Source: Heliocidaris erythrogramma (lineage: Eukaryota; Echinodermata; Echinoidea; Camarodonta; Echinometridae). Taken from it: a DNA stretch of 64,000 bases. Of the stretch, positions 44,739 through 56,370 are shown in pieces. Numbering within the stretch: position 1 is the first letter of the stretch; the number at the start of each line of letters is the position of its first letter. The stretch covers positions 56,619,829 to 56,683,828 of the forward strand of contig CM046863.1 in assembly GCA_025617745.1 (NCBI GenBank), read 5' to 3'. The position numbers and the translations under genes were made by a program. Under the pieces are notes generated by a model. The model was not told the origin of the DNA. It did not search any database and worked only from the letters and a program-made list of their open reading frames with translations.

Positions 44739-44972
44739 AATAGACGGCTTCTGTAATGTATTCAAATGTTGCACATATATTCTCTGAGCACCTAGTGACG
44801 AGCTATTCCATTAACCTGATTTTTATAAATGTGCCTCAATGCTCGGAATCCAGTTTGCATACATTATTTGTTGCTATGTCCGACAAGCTTCCGGCAAGCT
44901 TTCAGGTTGTCAAGAACAACCTTTGTTTATAGGTATATATCAAATGTGTATACATTACCGAAGCGGTCTATT
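44739..44972. mobile_element. MITE with AATAGACCGCTTC ends, copy 3
   Basis: AATAGACGGCTTCTGTAATG to CATTACCGAAGCGGTCTATT, with the interior (CGAGCTATTCCATTAACC, GGAATCCAGTTTGCATAC) as in copy 1. The flanks differ from those of block IV, so this is an independent insertion or a lone surviving piece. Confidence 0.7.
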
Positions 44973-45010
44973 CTCTTGTTGGCAACTAAATCCTTCCCTA
45001 GTTTGATACT

Positions 45011-45450
45011 AATAAGCGAGTTCGTAATTGGCCCATGAGCAACTTTTCGCAAACGACCTTTCCCTTTTTTCCATTAGGATAGGCATCTTTTCAAAGAAAA
45101 ATAATAAGTAAGCTTGCCCGACATAGCAACCTACAAAATTCAAACTCTATGAAAGAAAGACATCGTAGACCAGGTGACTAGATTAGCACTAGTCACTAAC
45201 ACTTGGGAAAGCGCATTGTTTGCAAGTTGACTATCATTTGGCAGACTGTAAAATACCAACCATCAATGAACACTTTGTTGCTTTTCAGTGGATTTAATGA
45301 AAAGTATAATTAAATGAATATATGAATAATCATTACATCACAGTCGACGCTTATCTCAGTGAATTTTAAACGAACATGCCAGTTTTGCCACTTTATCTCA
45401 AATGACCTTTATCTGCTCATGCGTAAATCCTAATTACGAACTCACTTATT
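45011..45450. mobile_element. MITE with AATAAGCGAGTTCGTAATT ends
   Basis: The left AATAAGCGAGTTCGTAATTG is inverted at the right as TAATTACGAACTCACTTATT. Inner pairs CCCATGAGC/GCTCATGCG and GACCTTT (both orientations) extend the arms. A single end of the same family (GACCTTTATCTGCTCATGC to CGAACTGGCTTATT) lies at 56692-56740. Confidence 0.65.
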
Positions 45451-45719
45451 GGCAAGATTCTTTGTAAGGTTTCATGAATATTAATTTAGTTGGCAACTTG
45501 GTAGTTGCAAACTAGACATAAAAGACAGTGCTGCACAAATAATTATGTAAAGTAACCTTACAAAAGCCATGTACTCTCTATTCATTCCACCCACGCTGAC
45601 TCCAACAGAAGGCAAACAATGGCTAGTTACCAACCAGCTGAGCTACATAGTTGGCAACTAGGGGTTTTTAGGTGCCAACTAGGGCCTAGTTGGTAACTAG
45701 CTTAGTAGGGTTTTAGGAA
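45451..45719. repeat. Foldback of TAGTTGGCAACTAG units
   Basis: GGCTAGTTACCAACCAGC (45618) is inverted by CCTAGTTGGTAACTAGC (45697). TAGTTGGCAACTAGGGG and GTGCCAACTAGGGCC lie between, and TTAGTTGGCAACTTGG lies upstream at 45486. Likely a small foldback built from a short degenerate unit. Confidence 0.5.
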
Positions 45720-47420
45720 TATGGGCCCTGATGTTTGGTAGTTTTACGCTCTTCCTTTTCATTGTATCTACCTTGATTCATTTTAAATTAACGTAAATTT
45801 GAACGCTAAACTAAAAGTCTAAAACACACATTTCTGGGGGAGTGAGAAGGGCCTATATTGAGTGTAAGCTCTTTTTAACATCCTACTATACAGCATTCAT
45901 AGAGGATATCGTTTTATCGCTTTTCTGTTAGTACCATTAGAAATTATTAAAATTATCATGCATGACTATCACCAATAACATTTGCATACCACGTAGAATA
46001 TATGTTTCCATATTGAAGTCAGTGATATATACGATTTTTAATGCATTTTCAATTGGGCGGCAATCAATAGATTCAGGGATTCAGGGATATTTTCAAATAT
46101 CTTTAGAAAGAAAATATGTCATGCCACTATAGTTTTATGCTATATAATCACATGTGTTACATTATTTGGCACTCTAAAATAAAAAAAATTGAGTACCTTT
46201 CAGACATTTGGCCAACATGTTATCATATCCACAATGTATCGTTGCATTTTGATATTAAAGTAGCCATTTACTGAGCTTCTATTAACTTGAGAAAGGTATT
46301 TAAAGCATTTTTCGACTCTAGTGAGTAGCTGGTCCTTTGGGCCCTTTTAGAACAAATACCAGGACCATGTGGTCTTTGGTGGGACTTAACCATTATACAT
46401 ATTTCATTTTAACTGTCTATAGTTGGTTTTCAACACCAAACGAATGTTTCTAACTCCAAGGTTGGCTCTGAAATGCATAAAGACAATGGCGGGCCACTAA
46501 ACATAAAATTTGGGCACTGTTTATGCAAAATCAGTCGATGGCATCGTTCGTTTTGGGGTTTTTAGCGTTGGATTTTACTTAGGCATCCATGTTGAAAAAA
46601 AAGGGAACACTATTTCCCATGAAGAGCCGTCTGTGTACTTAACTATGCACCCCAGAACAGTTTCCCTACAAGAAGTAACCCCTAGCTTGGACAATTACCC
46701 CAATACAATTTACGTGTAGGACAGCATCCACAGAGGACAATCACCCAAAAGGGCACACCCCGAAGGATAGATGGTTTATAACCACTAACAGAACATTTAT
46801 GTCCTTACGGGTAGTTGTCCCAGTGGCACTTCCATACGTATGGGTTGGAGGACTCAATGTCGTGGCAGTAATGGGGTAAATAATCCTAGGGTATGGCTTA
46901 TCATCAGGAAAAGTGGTGTTTGTTCCTGCAGAGGCATTTTGTTAATTTTGAAGATACCATCCATGCCTCTTGACCCACTGTCTAAAATTTCTTGATTTTG
47001 CTTTTTTCCTCACTGCAGGAAATTCAGGGGTCCACTCGCTATTCATAGAAAACTGCTATTCATTTAACACGCGTTATGAATAGCGGTCCTTATGAATAGT
47101 TATGAATGGTGGTCTTTTTGAACGGAAGTCCTTAAGAATAGCGAGGTAATTTGTCTGTGGTTTGCCCGCTTAGTAGAAGGACCGCTATTCATACAAAACC
47201 GCTATTCATTTAGTCAGGCGTTATGGATAGCGGTCCTTATGAATAAGTGGTCCTATGAATAGCAGTCCTTATGACTAGCGAGGTTATCCCGCAATTCATG
47301 CATCAATTCTAGTTTATATTTCATTTTATGTTGTATTCAGTGTTGTATTTCATGTAATTCAAAATGTCCTTAACCCGAGCACTTTCTAACTCCCATAGGC
47401 TTAACACATAAGATCATTTA
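45720..47420. repeat. Block VI, copy 1
   Basis: 45720-45955 matches 53080-53290 and, inverted, 54120-54320. 45955-47420 matches 54840-56370 nearly throughout (landmarks CATGACTATCACCAATAAC, GTAGCTGGTCCTTTGGGCC, AAGACAATGGCGGGCCAC, GGCACACCCCGAAGGATAG). It holds two minisatellites (46690-46860 and 47030-47290). No gene is supported. The frame at 46510-46719 is not kept open in the second copy. Confidence 0.8.
47030..47290. repeat. GAATAGCGGTCCTTAT minisatellite, locus 2
   Basis: Degenerate 15-16 bp units in both orientations (ACCGCTATTCATA, TATGAATAGCGGTCC), as at 3735-3910. It ends GACTAGCGAGGTTATCCC, as the first locus ends TAGCGAGGTTACCCC. Confidence 0.75.
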
Positions 47421-47810
47421 CGTCAAAGTAGTTGAACCAACTTTTGATCTCTTGGTACTCTATGAAAAACTGTGTAAATTTCGACACATGTTATTAGATG
47501 GTTTGTTCCTCTTCTGGTAGAAACTCAACAAAAGTTAACATATTTCATGACAAAGTAACCGTGAATCGTCTTTTATCCACGTTAACCTTTAACCTTGATG
47601 ACATGCTTTAATCAGTAAACATGTATTTGACGTTGGGAAGGAACTGTATCATGGATTAAACATGCCATGTATTTCCGACTATTCAACTTCTATATAAAAG
47701 CAATACAACTACAACAACAACCACCCACCACCTTAGACTTATGATGCTACTAGTAGTACTTCTACTATTAATATTACTACTTCTACTACTACTACTACTA
47801 CTACTAATAT

Positions 47811-47847
<37 letters not shown>

Positions 47848-49631
47848 GTTCAAAGTAATTTAACCAGCTGTTGATCTTTCAGTACCCTCTATGAAAAAAA
47901 GAACTTTTCGACACAGTGAAATCAATGGATGGTTTGTTCCATTTCTGGTGAAAAGAAATAAAAAAACCCTTATAGAAGAAGAAGGATGTTTCTAGTAACA
48001 TTTTACATAGATGAGGTGTAATGATGTGTGAATGTATATGGTTGGTGTGAGCATTGGAATAAATATTATTACAGCTACAGCTACTACAACTACTACTACT
48101 ACTACTAATACTACCACCACTACTTCTACTATAACAGCAACAACTCCTACTACAAGTAATTCTACTACTACTACTACTACTACTACGACTACAACTTCTA
48201 TTGAAACTAATTCTACTACTACTACTTCTACTTTTATTTCTACAACTTCTCCTGTTTCTACTTCTTGTACTACTGCATCTACTACTACTACTTTTTACTA
48301 CTACGACGAAAACAATGACTAGGACTACTAAATAAAATAACAAACTCGTGACAGCTCAAACAATAACCATATTCAAACTTAATACTTTAATACCTTTGAT
48401 CTCTTGGTATTCTCTATATAAATCTGTGTATCTTTCGACACAGTGATATTATTAGATGGTCTGTTCCTCTTCTGATAGAAACCAACTAAAGATAGCATAT
48501 TTCATGTCAAAGTGACCGCGCATTGACTTTTACCCGCGTTAACATTTAACCTTGATGATGTGCTTAAATCAGTAAAAATGTATTTGACGTTGGGAAGGAA
48601 ATACAGCATGGATTCAACATGCCATGTATTTCCGACTATCCAACCTTTTATATAATAACAATACTACTACAACAACCACCCACCACCTTAGACTTATACT
48701 GCTACTAGTAGTACTTGCATGTATAATATACTACTGTTACACTATTGCTACTCCTACTATTACTATACTACTACTACTACTACTACTGCAGCAACAACAA
48801 CTTCTGTTGAAACTACTTCTACTACTACTACTATTATTTCTACTTCTACTACATTTACTACTTCTACTACTACTTTTACTACTACGATGACGACGATGAC
48901 GAGGACAGATTATGAACAAAATTGATGTTCATTTAGTCGTAATTGACTCACTGCCTGGTAGAAGCTTAAAGTCAATCACCGTACTATTAATCAAATAATG
49001 TGCAGTCCAATGTATTTCAGCAGACCCACTGAAGTGTATACTATATTTCCGACAAATAACATGTAAACCTCTTACACTAACCATGCATGCTCACAAAAGC
49101 TTACACCAAAACCACAGTAATATTATGCCATGGTTTGTTCCCCTTCTGCATGGTAGAAACCCAACAAAAGGCAACATATCTTACGATAAAGCAACCGTGA
49201 ATTGCTTTTATCCGCGTTAACCTTAAACCGGATGGGGTGTTTTAATCATTACACATGTACTAGTATTTGAAATTGAGAAGAGAATACAACAGGGATAAAA
49301 CATGCCATGTATTTCCTGCTATCGCACTTCTATCCAATAACTATACTAGTACTACCGCCACTACTACTAATACGGCTACTACTTCTACTACTACTATATT
49401 ACTAATACTACTATAAATATTTATGTGGTACAAATCATGCAAACATGCCATCCGCCTTTATAAGTGACGTACCTGGTACAATTGCAACTTTCTCACTATG
49501 ATGTTTATTTTAATACTCTGTCAAATGCTTTCCTTTTCTTTGTCAAACCTTGTTGGACAGATAATTTTATTTACCTCTTGTATTGTATTCTAATTTTCTT
49601 GAATAAAAAAATGATATCAACAAAACTACTT

Positions 49632-49667
<36 letters not shown>

Positions 49668-50299
49668 TTTCGACTGTAATCGTACCCGAAATCGTTCATA
49701 CTCAAAATAATTAAATCAACTTGTAATCTCTTGGTACTCTCTTTAATGAAAATTCGCAATTTTCGACACAGGGATATTACTGGAGGGTTTGTTCCTCCTC
49801 TGGAAAAAAAGGTAGCATATTTCATGAGCGAACGAAATGTTTTCTTAAGAAAGATTAGTTTTTGGCTTGATGACGTGTAATAATATGTCAACATTATTTT
49901 TGTTGTTTGGAACAAATTACAACATGGATTCAACGTGCAGCTTCTTTACTCTGTTATTACTATTACACTACTGTTACTAAAATCATATGTAGGAATACTT
50001 CTACCGCAGTTAGTACTCATCATATATTCAGAGCCACAAACATTTAGGCTCCGAGAAATTAAACCAACTTTTGATGTCTTGAAGACCTTCTATTAAAAAA
50101 AAAAGAGTGTAAATTAAATCACAGTGACATTACTGAAAGATTTGTCCAGCTTCTGGTAGAAACCCAACAAAAGGCTACTGTCTTATGATAAACCGACCGT
50201 GAATTGTTTTTATCCGCATTGGCCTTTAATCTTAATGACGTGCTTTAATAAGTAAACATGTTTTTTACTTTGGGAAGGAAATGCAACATGAATTAAATA
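47380..50299 (+). repeat. Cluster of six R units with TAC tracts
   Basis: Anchors lie at about 47500, 47931, 48459, 49132, 49786 and 50139 (last one degenerate, GATTTGTCCAGCTTCTGG). TAC tracts follow at 47755-47850, 48075-48320, 48660-48890, 49345-49420 and 49625-49670. Typical unit sequence is TTTTCGACACAGTG, GGTTTGTTCC, AACCCAACAAAAGG, TTTATCCGCGTTAACC, TTTGACGTTGGGAAGG and ACATGCCATGTATTTCC. All copies point the same way. The Thr, Ser, Leu and Tyr frames in the tracts are not genes. Confidence 0.8.
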
Positions 50300-50954
50300 T
50301 GTGACCAAGCACCACAAAACCACCAAAAGTCCCACTGTGTGATTTTCAGTTAGAGCTCCATCAATGTGTTTTTGGTTGGCTTGGTCAAATTTTAGTTTTG
50401 GGTATTTCCTGAAATAAGTATACTTTTTTTCTAAGGAATCTAAATATTTGGAGGCACCAAAAAGTCTAAAAGTGGTATTTTTGACAGTTTTTTATTAGAC
50501 TTATGTTAATTAATTAATGTGTGTCTTCTCTGGATTTTGTATTATTTTTCTTTTTTACGACCCTGAATACTTGTCTCAATTTGATCTCCCATAAATTCTA
50601 AACAGCGTAAGTTCTTGCATTGACACTTGTGCACTATGATGAACAGGATATGGCTAATTAGTATGCCAAGTTTTAGGACAATCTAATAATCTCTTCATAG
50701 AAATTTTAATAGAGTTCTAATTCTCCTTTTGTCACCTTAGCACAAGAACATTGCAAGTCAGAGTGCTTTAATAGACTGCAAACTTTAAACCCTTATTTCT
50801 CAGAAGTAACATTATGAGGGACTGTGCATAGGAACATCCAATGCTAATGAGTTATATATCATTTTAAAGCTGAGAATCTGCTCTTTCAGAATCATACCTT
50901 AACTAAATATTCATATCTGGCGATTTGTTGGTGGTTTTGTGGTGCCTGGTCACA
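50300..50954. mobile_element. 655-bp TIR element inserted at TA
   Basis: TGTGACCAAGCACCACAAAA with CCACCAA at the left is inverted at the right as TTGGTGGTTTTGTGGTGCC with TGGTCACA. TA flanks both ends (50298-50299, 50955-50956). The R unit in which it sits reads on directly from TTAAA to TATGCCATG. Inside I see only AT-rich sequence without a transposase. TA target use is seen in Tc1/mariner and some other groups. The ends do not let me choose. Confidence 0.75.
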
Positions 50955-51039
50955 TATGCCATGAATTTACTACTATTCACGTATACAACAGCTACTACTC
51001 CACCACCCATCACCATCACAACTACTTCAACACTTAACA

Positions 51040-52440
51040 CTACTATTGTTGGTTTATTGTATAAACTAAAGCATAGTATGCTGTTGAATATTTTATACAT
51101 GTTGTACAATTCCCTGATACTTTCTTAAATTTCTCATTGTATAGTTATGGGCAGACTCCAGGTATATAGGCCTACCGATGAAGTGCTTCTTTTGCAAAAG
51201 AAATTTCTAGTTTTCACGAATGCTTGTTATCGTGACCATTCGGACCCTCTAGTTGCGATTTTTTAAACGCTCAGACAGTCAGACCTAACTTCGGAAAACC
51301 GAGCACAGGTTTATACTCCGAAAACGGCGTAAAGAGCAAGATGAATATAGAGCCCTCATCATTCAGTGCGAGACAGTGTGTACACAAGGCATGGGGGAAA
51401 TCCTGCAATGTAGACCTGCTGTTGATAATATTTTTTTCCAAAATAATGCTGCAGATATATTTATTTCAAATTTTTCATTTGAAAGTCATTTCATATGGCG
51501 AATCATTCACGGGTTTTGAAGGTAATTGACACGCAGCATTATGTTTAAGAATATATAGCTGGCAGGTTGACTTTGCAAGATTTTCCCCATGCCTTTGTAC
51601 ATACTGCCTCGCACTGAACGATCAGGGCTCTATATTCATACGACGGTTTCGGAGTATATACCTGTGCTCGGTTTTCCGAAGTTGGGTCTGACTGTGAGAG
51701 TAACTGATATAAACTTTATACAAAAGGCAGTGTTTATGTTCCGTTCATATAACGGTTGGTTGCTTTTCTACCTCCAACCATTAGTCAGTTTGAATAAAGA
51801 TATCCATGCATAACATACTTGGCAATCACATGAATATCACTTAAGTAATCCTGAAACTTCAATGGCTTTTATATGAAATCCATTAGACACCCTGATCCAG
51901 ACATTTGGAACTCACTTTCTCTTGGCATTCGCAGTGCAAAGCCCATACAAGAAATCTGTTAATTCAACGATACCAAGCAAACTCTACTTATTTGAACATT
52001 TATTTGTGGATGTACTTACATGTCAGTTCAGTCTCGTGCAATCAATGAGATAATCATTTGCTATATTTAACGTATTGAACTTATTTGAACCATGTACTAC
52101 ATGTGTATAATAGAACATAAATAATATTAAATGTGTACGCCAACATATAGCTTGATAGCTGAAAACCCCACCCACCCCTTCTCTCTCTCTCTCTCTCTTT
52201 CTCTACAGCAAGTCACCCCTGTTTCTACTTTGTTTATTTTGAATGTTATGAATTCAATATTTCTGGGTTGCAAACTTTGTTTTAGGCTGTAACCTCTCTG
52301 TATCATCGCCCCATTTTTACGCTCTTATTTAATACTCGTATTATGTCAACATTGAAATACGATATGTTGCCTATACATAAATATGTATATTGTAACATAT
52401 TTTTTGTTATGTTTGATGGTACAGTAACTAATAAATATTT
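51040..52440 (+). pseudogene. LINE C-terminal fragment, copy 3, split by a MITE
   Basis: 51045-51270 reads VGLLYKLKHSMLLNILYMLY, then a degraded LLLQKK and HSDPL. After the MITE, VTDINFIQKAVFMFRSYNGW (51700-51760), LNKDIHA, and further down DIWNSLSLGIRSAKPIQ (51898-51950) complete the C-terminal domain. A 3' untranslated stretch with AATAAATATTTTACC follows, near 52430-52445. It is the longest of the three copies. Frame changes and stops are present. Confidence 0.75.
51276..51694. mobile_element. 419-bp foldback MITE with 150-bp arms, inserted in the LINE fragment
   Basis: The left CAGTCAGACCTAACTTCGG with AAAACCGAGCACAGGT is inverted at the right as ACCTGTGCTCGGTTTTCC and GAAGTTGGGTCTGACTG. 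The arms continue inward through GAATATAGAGCCCT and CAAGGCATGGGG. The flanks TCAGA (51271-51275) and TGAGA (51695-51699) are a likely 5-bp target duplication. The related LINE copy at 31755 (AACACTCAAAGTTACTTAT) shows the empty site. Confidence 0.8.
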
Positions 52441-52486
52441 TACCTATTAGTACTAATGATACTGATGTTACTACTAGAACTATCAA

Positions 52487-52525
<39 letters not shown>

Positions 52526-52775
52526 GTCTGTGATCGCACCCTAAATCATTCGTCTTCAAAGTAATTGAACCACCATTTGATCTGTTTGTACTCTCTATGA
52601 AAAAACTTTGAAATTGTTGACACAGTGAATTTTATTGGATGGTTTGTTCCATTTCTAGTAGAAACACAACAGATCGTAGCACATTTCACGATGAATGAAA
52701 GTAATTTTATATTATGCAATACAACTTTTTTCATATTGGTGACATGACGTGACCATGCTAACTTCTGCCTTCAAA
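52440..52775 (+). repeat. TAC tract then R unit
   Basis: TAC triplets at 52485-52522 precede an R unit with anchor at 52641 (TGGATGGTTTGTTCCATTTC, GTAGAAACACAACAG). The unit ends early at ACATGACGTGACC. Confidence 0.7.
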
Positions 52776-54640
52776 CGTAGCTTTTGTGTACTACCACTCC
52801 CATAAAGACGACAAAAGGCAAAGAAATATGTTCTGTGTGTAAGTTGCTTATAGCTTTCTGTTTACACTCTTCTAGCGTGGATCTTATTTTGGGAGGTGGT
52901 GGTCGGACCGAACGCGCAGAGCGTGCTAGCTCCCTGCGGCTCAGGGTGGGGGGGGGGGGGGGGAGGGGTAAGGGAGAGGCTTTTGCATCTGTTAAACTCG
53001 AGACATGGAGACAGTTGATCTATATGCAATAGATTCAATCAAATACATGAACAAAGCTGTTCTTTTTTAGTCATCTGATGTTTGGTAGACGCTCTTCTTT
53101 TTCATAATATCTACCTTGATTCATTTTAAATTAAGGCAAAATTTGAACGCTAAAATAAAAGTCTAAAACACACATTTCTGGGGAGTGAGAAGGGCCTATA
53201 TTGAGTATGAGCTCTTTTTAACATCCTACTATACAGCATTCATAGAGTATATAATCGTTTTATCTATTTTCTGTCAGTACAATTAGAATTTTTTTTAGGG
53301 AAATATACGGGTTAACAGTTTTGTGTATCAGAGTGCTAGCAGGAAACAATTATGATAACCACAAGCATATCTCCTGAGTAGGCGTACATTTATACATATA
53401 CGCTCTGATAACTGCAAAATATTTCGAATATAGGTGTTTACACATATGCCAGGTATAATGAGACCAATTTTGTAAATATTATTCCACACGTCACAATATT
53501 GCAATATATTTTTCTACATCATCTGCATCTACATGTATAACTTCAAATTGTTGATTCTTGCCTGAGGTCAAAGAGGGATTTTTTCACTATATAGCGTTAT
53601 GGAATTTATTTTATCCTTACTTTATCCTTTTCCTTTCCTCCCTTCTTCTTGATTTACTTTTTTCCTCCATATCCATCTTCTTTTTTTAGTTTCCTTTTTG
53701 CGTTTTGTATAAGATCTTAGCACTTTAATCAGCATGTTTATGGAGGCCTTTGTCTATGAGGGTGATTAGAAAACAATAACTCAGACCCCCCCCCCCCCTC
53801 CCCCAATGCAGAAAGGAGCAAAATACTCATTCTGCAATTTCTTTCGTCGAGCAAAATAAACCTTGAAGGCCTGTTCTTAGAAATATTATTTTTAGATAAT
53901 TACGAATTGTCTAAGAATATTGTAGCCGAAAAACCGATTGCAATATTCTGACGTGTGGAATAATATTTACAAAATTGGTCTCATTAATGTGTAAACTCCT
54001 ATATATTTTGTAGTCATCAGACCGTATATGTATAAATGTACGCCTACTCAGGAAATATGTTTGTGGTTATCATTGTTGTTTCCTCATAGTACTCTTATAC
54101 ACAATCCCCGATATAATCCCCTATATTTCCCTAAAACAATTTCTAATGGTATCGACAGAAAATAGATAAAACCATAAATATATTATTCTATGAATGTTGT
54201 ATAGTAGGATATTTAAAAAAAGCTCACCTCAATGTAGGCCCTTCTCATATACCCAGAAATGTGTATTTTAGACTTCTATTTTAGCGTTAAAATTTTGACT
54301 TAATTTAAAATGAATCAACCGTAGTTCTAATTAAAAAAGAGCATAAATCTACCTCTTTGTATTGAGATCACATTAGAAGACTAACCAAGAACATAGTCTC
54401 CAGCTTTGTTGATTATATGTATTTACTGAATGGAACAGATCGACTGTCTCCATGTCTCGATTTGAACAGATGCCAACGCCTCTCCTTTACCCCTCTGCGC
54501 GCGTGATCCGACCACCCCTCCCAAAATAAAATCCTTGCTACGAGAGTGTGAACAGAAATCTATAAGCAACTTCCACTGAACATATTTCTTTGCATTTTTG
54601 TCGTCTTTATGGGAGTGGGAGTACACAAAAAAGCTACGTA
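52776..54640. repeat. 1.9-kb imperfect inverted repeat, arms about 720 bp
   Basis: The left arm (52776-53510) starts ACGTAGCTTTTGTGTAC, CACTCCCATAAAGACG. The right arm (about 53925-54640) ends CGTCTTTATGGGAGTGG and AAAAAGCTACGT. Matching inner marks are CATGGAGACAGTTGATC/GATCGACTGTCTCCATG, AATTTTGTAAATATTATTCC/GGAATAATATTTACAAAATT and ACACATTTCTGGG/CCCAGAAATGTGT. The spacer of about 415 bp has a C run (53787-53800). Part of the arms is block VI sequence. No transposase is seen. Confidence 0.8.
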
Positions 54641-54839
54641 TGGGACAATTTTACAAATCCTGTCATATTCGACAGAAAGGTGTTTTAGAACTTTGATTCT
54701 AGCACTTAAAGTTTGTGGTTGAATGCTTGAGTTTCTAACTATAGTGTTTTATACATACCTTTTTGTACTGAGATCACTTAAAAGAACAATACTGTTAAAG
54801 CTCATTAATGTAAGCTGTAGGTGCCCGCCATTTACATTT
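54641..54839. other. Unassigned sequence next to the inverted repeat
   Basis: AT-rich, with a second occurrence of TTTTGTACTGAGATCACTTA like that at 54357. No gene or element ends seen. Confidence 0.35.
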
Positions 54840-56370
54840 ATCATACATGACTATCACCAATAACATCGGCATATCACGTAGAATATATGTTTCCATATGG
54901 AAGTCAGTGATATAATTTTAATGCATTTTCAATTGGGTCGGAATTAAAAGATTCAGGGATCCTATGCCCTTTCAGGTGCCCCCAAATGATGTAATCTTGA
55001 TTGATTTGATTTGTAGAACACATTTTAAAATATCTTTAGAGAGAAAATATGTCATGTCACTATAGTTTAATGCTATAAAAAATCACTTGTGTTACATTAT
55101 TTGGCCCTCTAAAAAAAAAAATGGGCACCTGACAGATATTTGGCCAACATGTTATCATATCCACAATGTATCATTGTATTTTGATATCAAAGTAGCCATT
55201 TACTGAGCTTCTATTAACTTTGGAAAGGTATTTAAAGCACCCTATTCGACTCTAATGAGTAGCTGGTCCTTTGGGCCCTTTTGGAACAAAGTCCGGGACC
55301 CTGTGGCCTTTGGTGGGATTTAACCATTACCATATTTCATTTTAACTGTTTATAATTGGTTTTCAACACCAAACGAACGTCTCTAGCTCCAAGGTTGGCT
55401 CTGAAGTGCATAAAGACAATGGCGGGCCACTAAACATAAAATTTGGGCACTTTGGGAACTGTTTATCCAAAATCAGTCGATGGCATCGTTCGTTTTCAGC
55501 GTGAGATTTTACTTGGGCATCCATGTTGCAAAAAAAAAAAACACTATTTCCCATGAAGAGCCGTCTCTGTACCTAACTATACACCCCCAGAACAGTTTCC
55601 CCACAATAACTAACCCCTAGCTAGGACAATTACCCAAATAAAATTTACTTGTAGGACAGTTGCTGCTAGGACAGTATCCATAGAGGACAATCACCCAAAA
55701 GGGCACACCCCGAAGGATAGATGGCTTATAATCACTATCAGAACATGTATGTCCTTACGGGTTATTGTCCCAGTGACATTTTCCATTCGTATGGGTTGGA
55801 GGACTCAATGTCGTGGCAGTAATGGGGTAAATAATCCTAGGGTATGGCTTATCATCAGGAAAAGTGGTGTTTTTTCCTGCAGAGGCATTTTGTTCATTTC
55901 TTGGTGACAAATTTGTTAATTTTGAAGATACCATCCATGCCTCTTGACCCACTGTCTAAAATTTCTTGATTTTGCTTTTTTCCTCACTGCAGGCAATTCA
56001 GGGGTGCACTCGCTATTCATAAGGACTGCTATTCATAGAAAACTGCTATTCATTTAACACGCGTTATGAATAGCGGTCCTTATGGATAGTTATGAATGGT
56101 GGTCCTTTTGAACGGAAGTCCTTAAGGATAAGAATAATTTGTCTATGGTTTGTCCGCTTAGTAGAATGACCGCTATTCATTTAGTCACGAGTTATGGATA
56201 GCGGTCCTTATGAATAGCGGTCCTTAAGACTAGCGAGGTTATCCTGCAATTCATGCATCAAGCATCTTTTCTTGTTTGATGAATTTCATTTTATGTTGTA
56301 TTCAGTGTTCTATTTCATGTAATTCTAAATGTTCTTAACCCGAGGACTTCTGAACTTTCTAACTCCCATA
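54840..56370. repeat. Block VI, copy 2 (main part)
   Basis: This parallels 45955-47420 closely. It holds a small extra piece at 54960-55025 (CTATGCCCTTTCAGGTGCC) and the minisatellites at 55615-55850 and 56005-56240. Open frames are not shared with copy 1, which argues against coding. Confidence 0.8.
56005..56240. repeat. GAATAGCGGTCCTTAT minisatellite, locus 3
   Basis: Degenerate 15-16 bp units, matching locus 2 over most of its length as part of block VI, but lacking about 25 bp of it around 56128-56170. Confidence 0.75.

Noticed and set aside
46510-46719. 69-residue frame in block VI copy 1
   Set aside because: The matching sequence in copy 2 (55450-55650) does not keep the frame open, and nothing resembles a known family.
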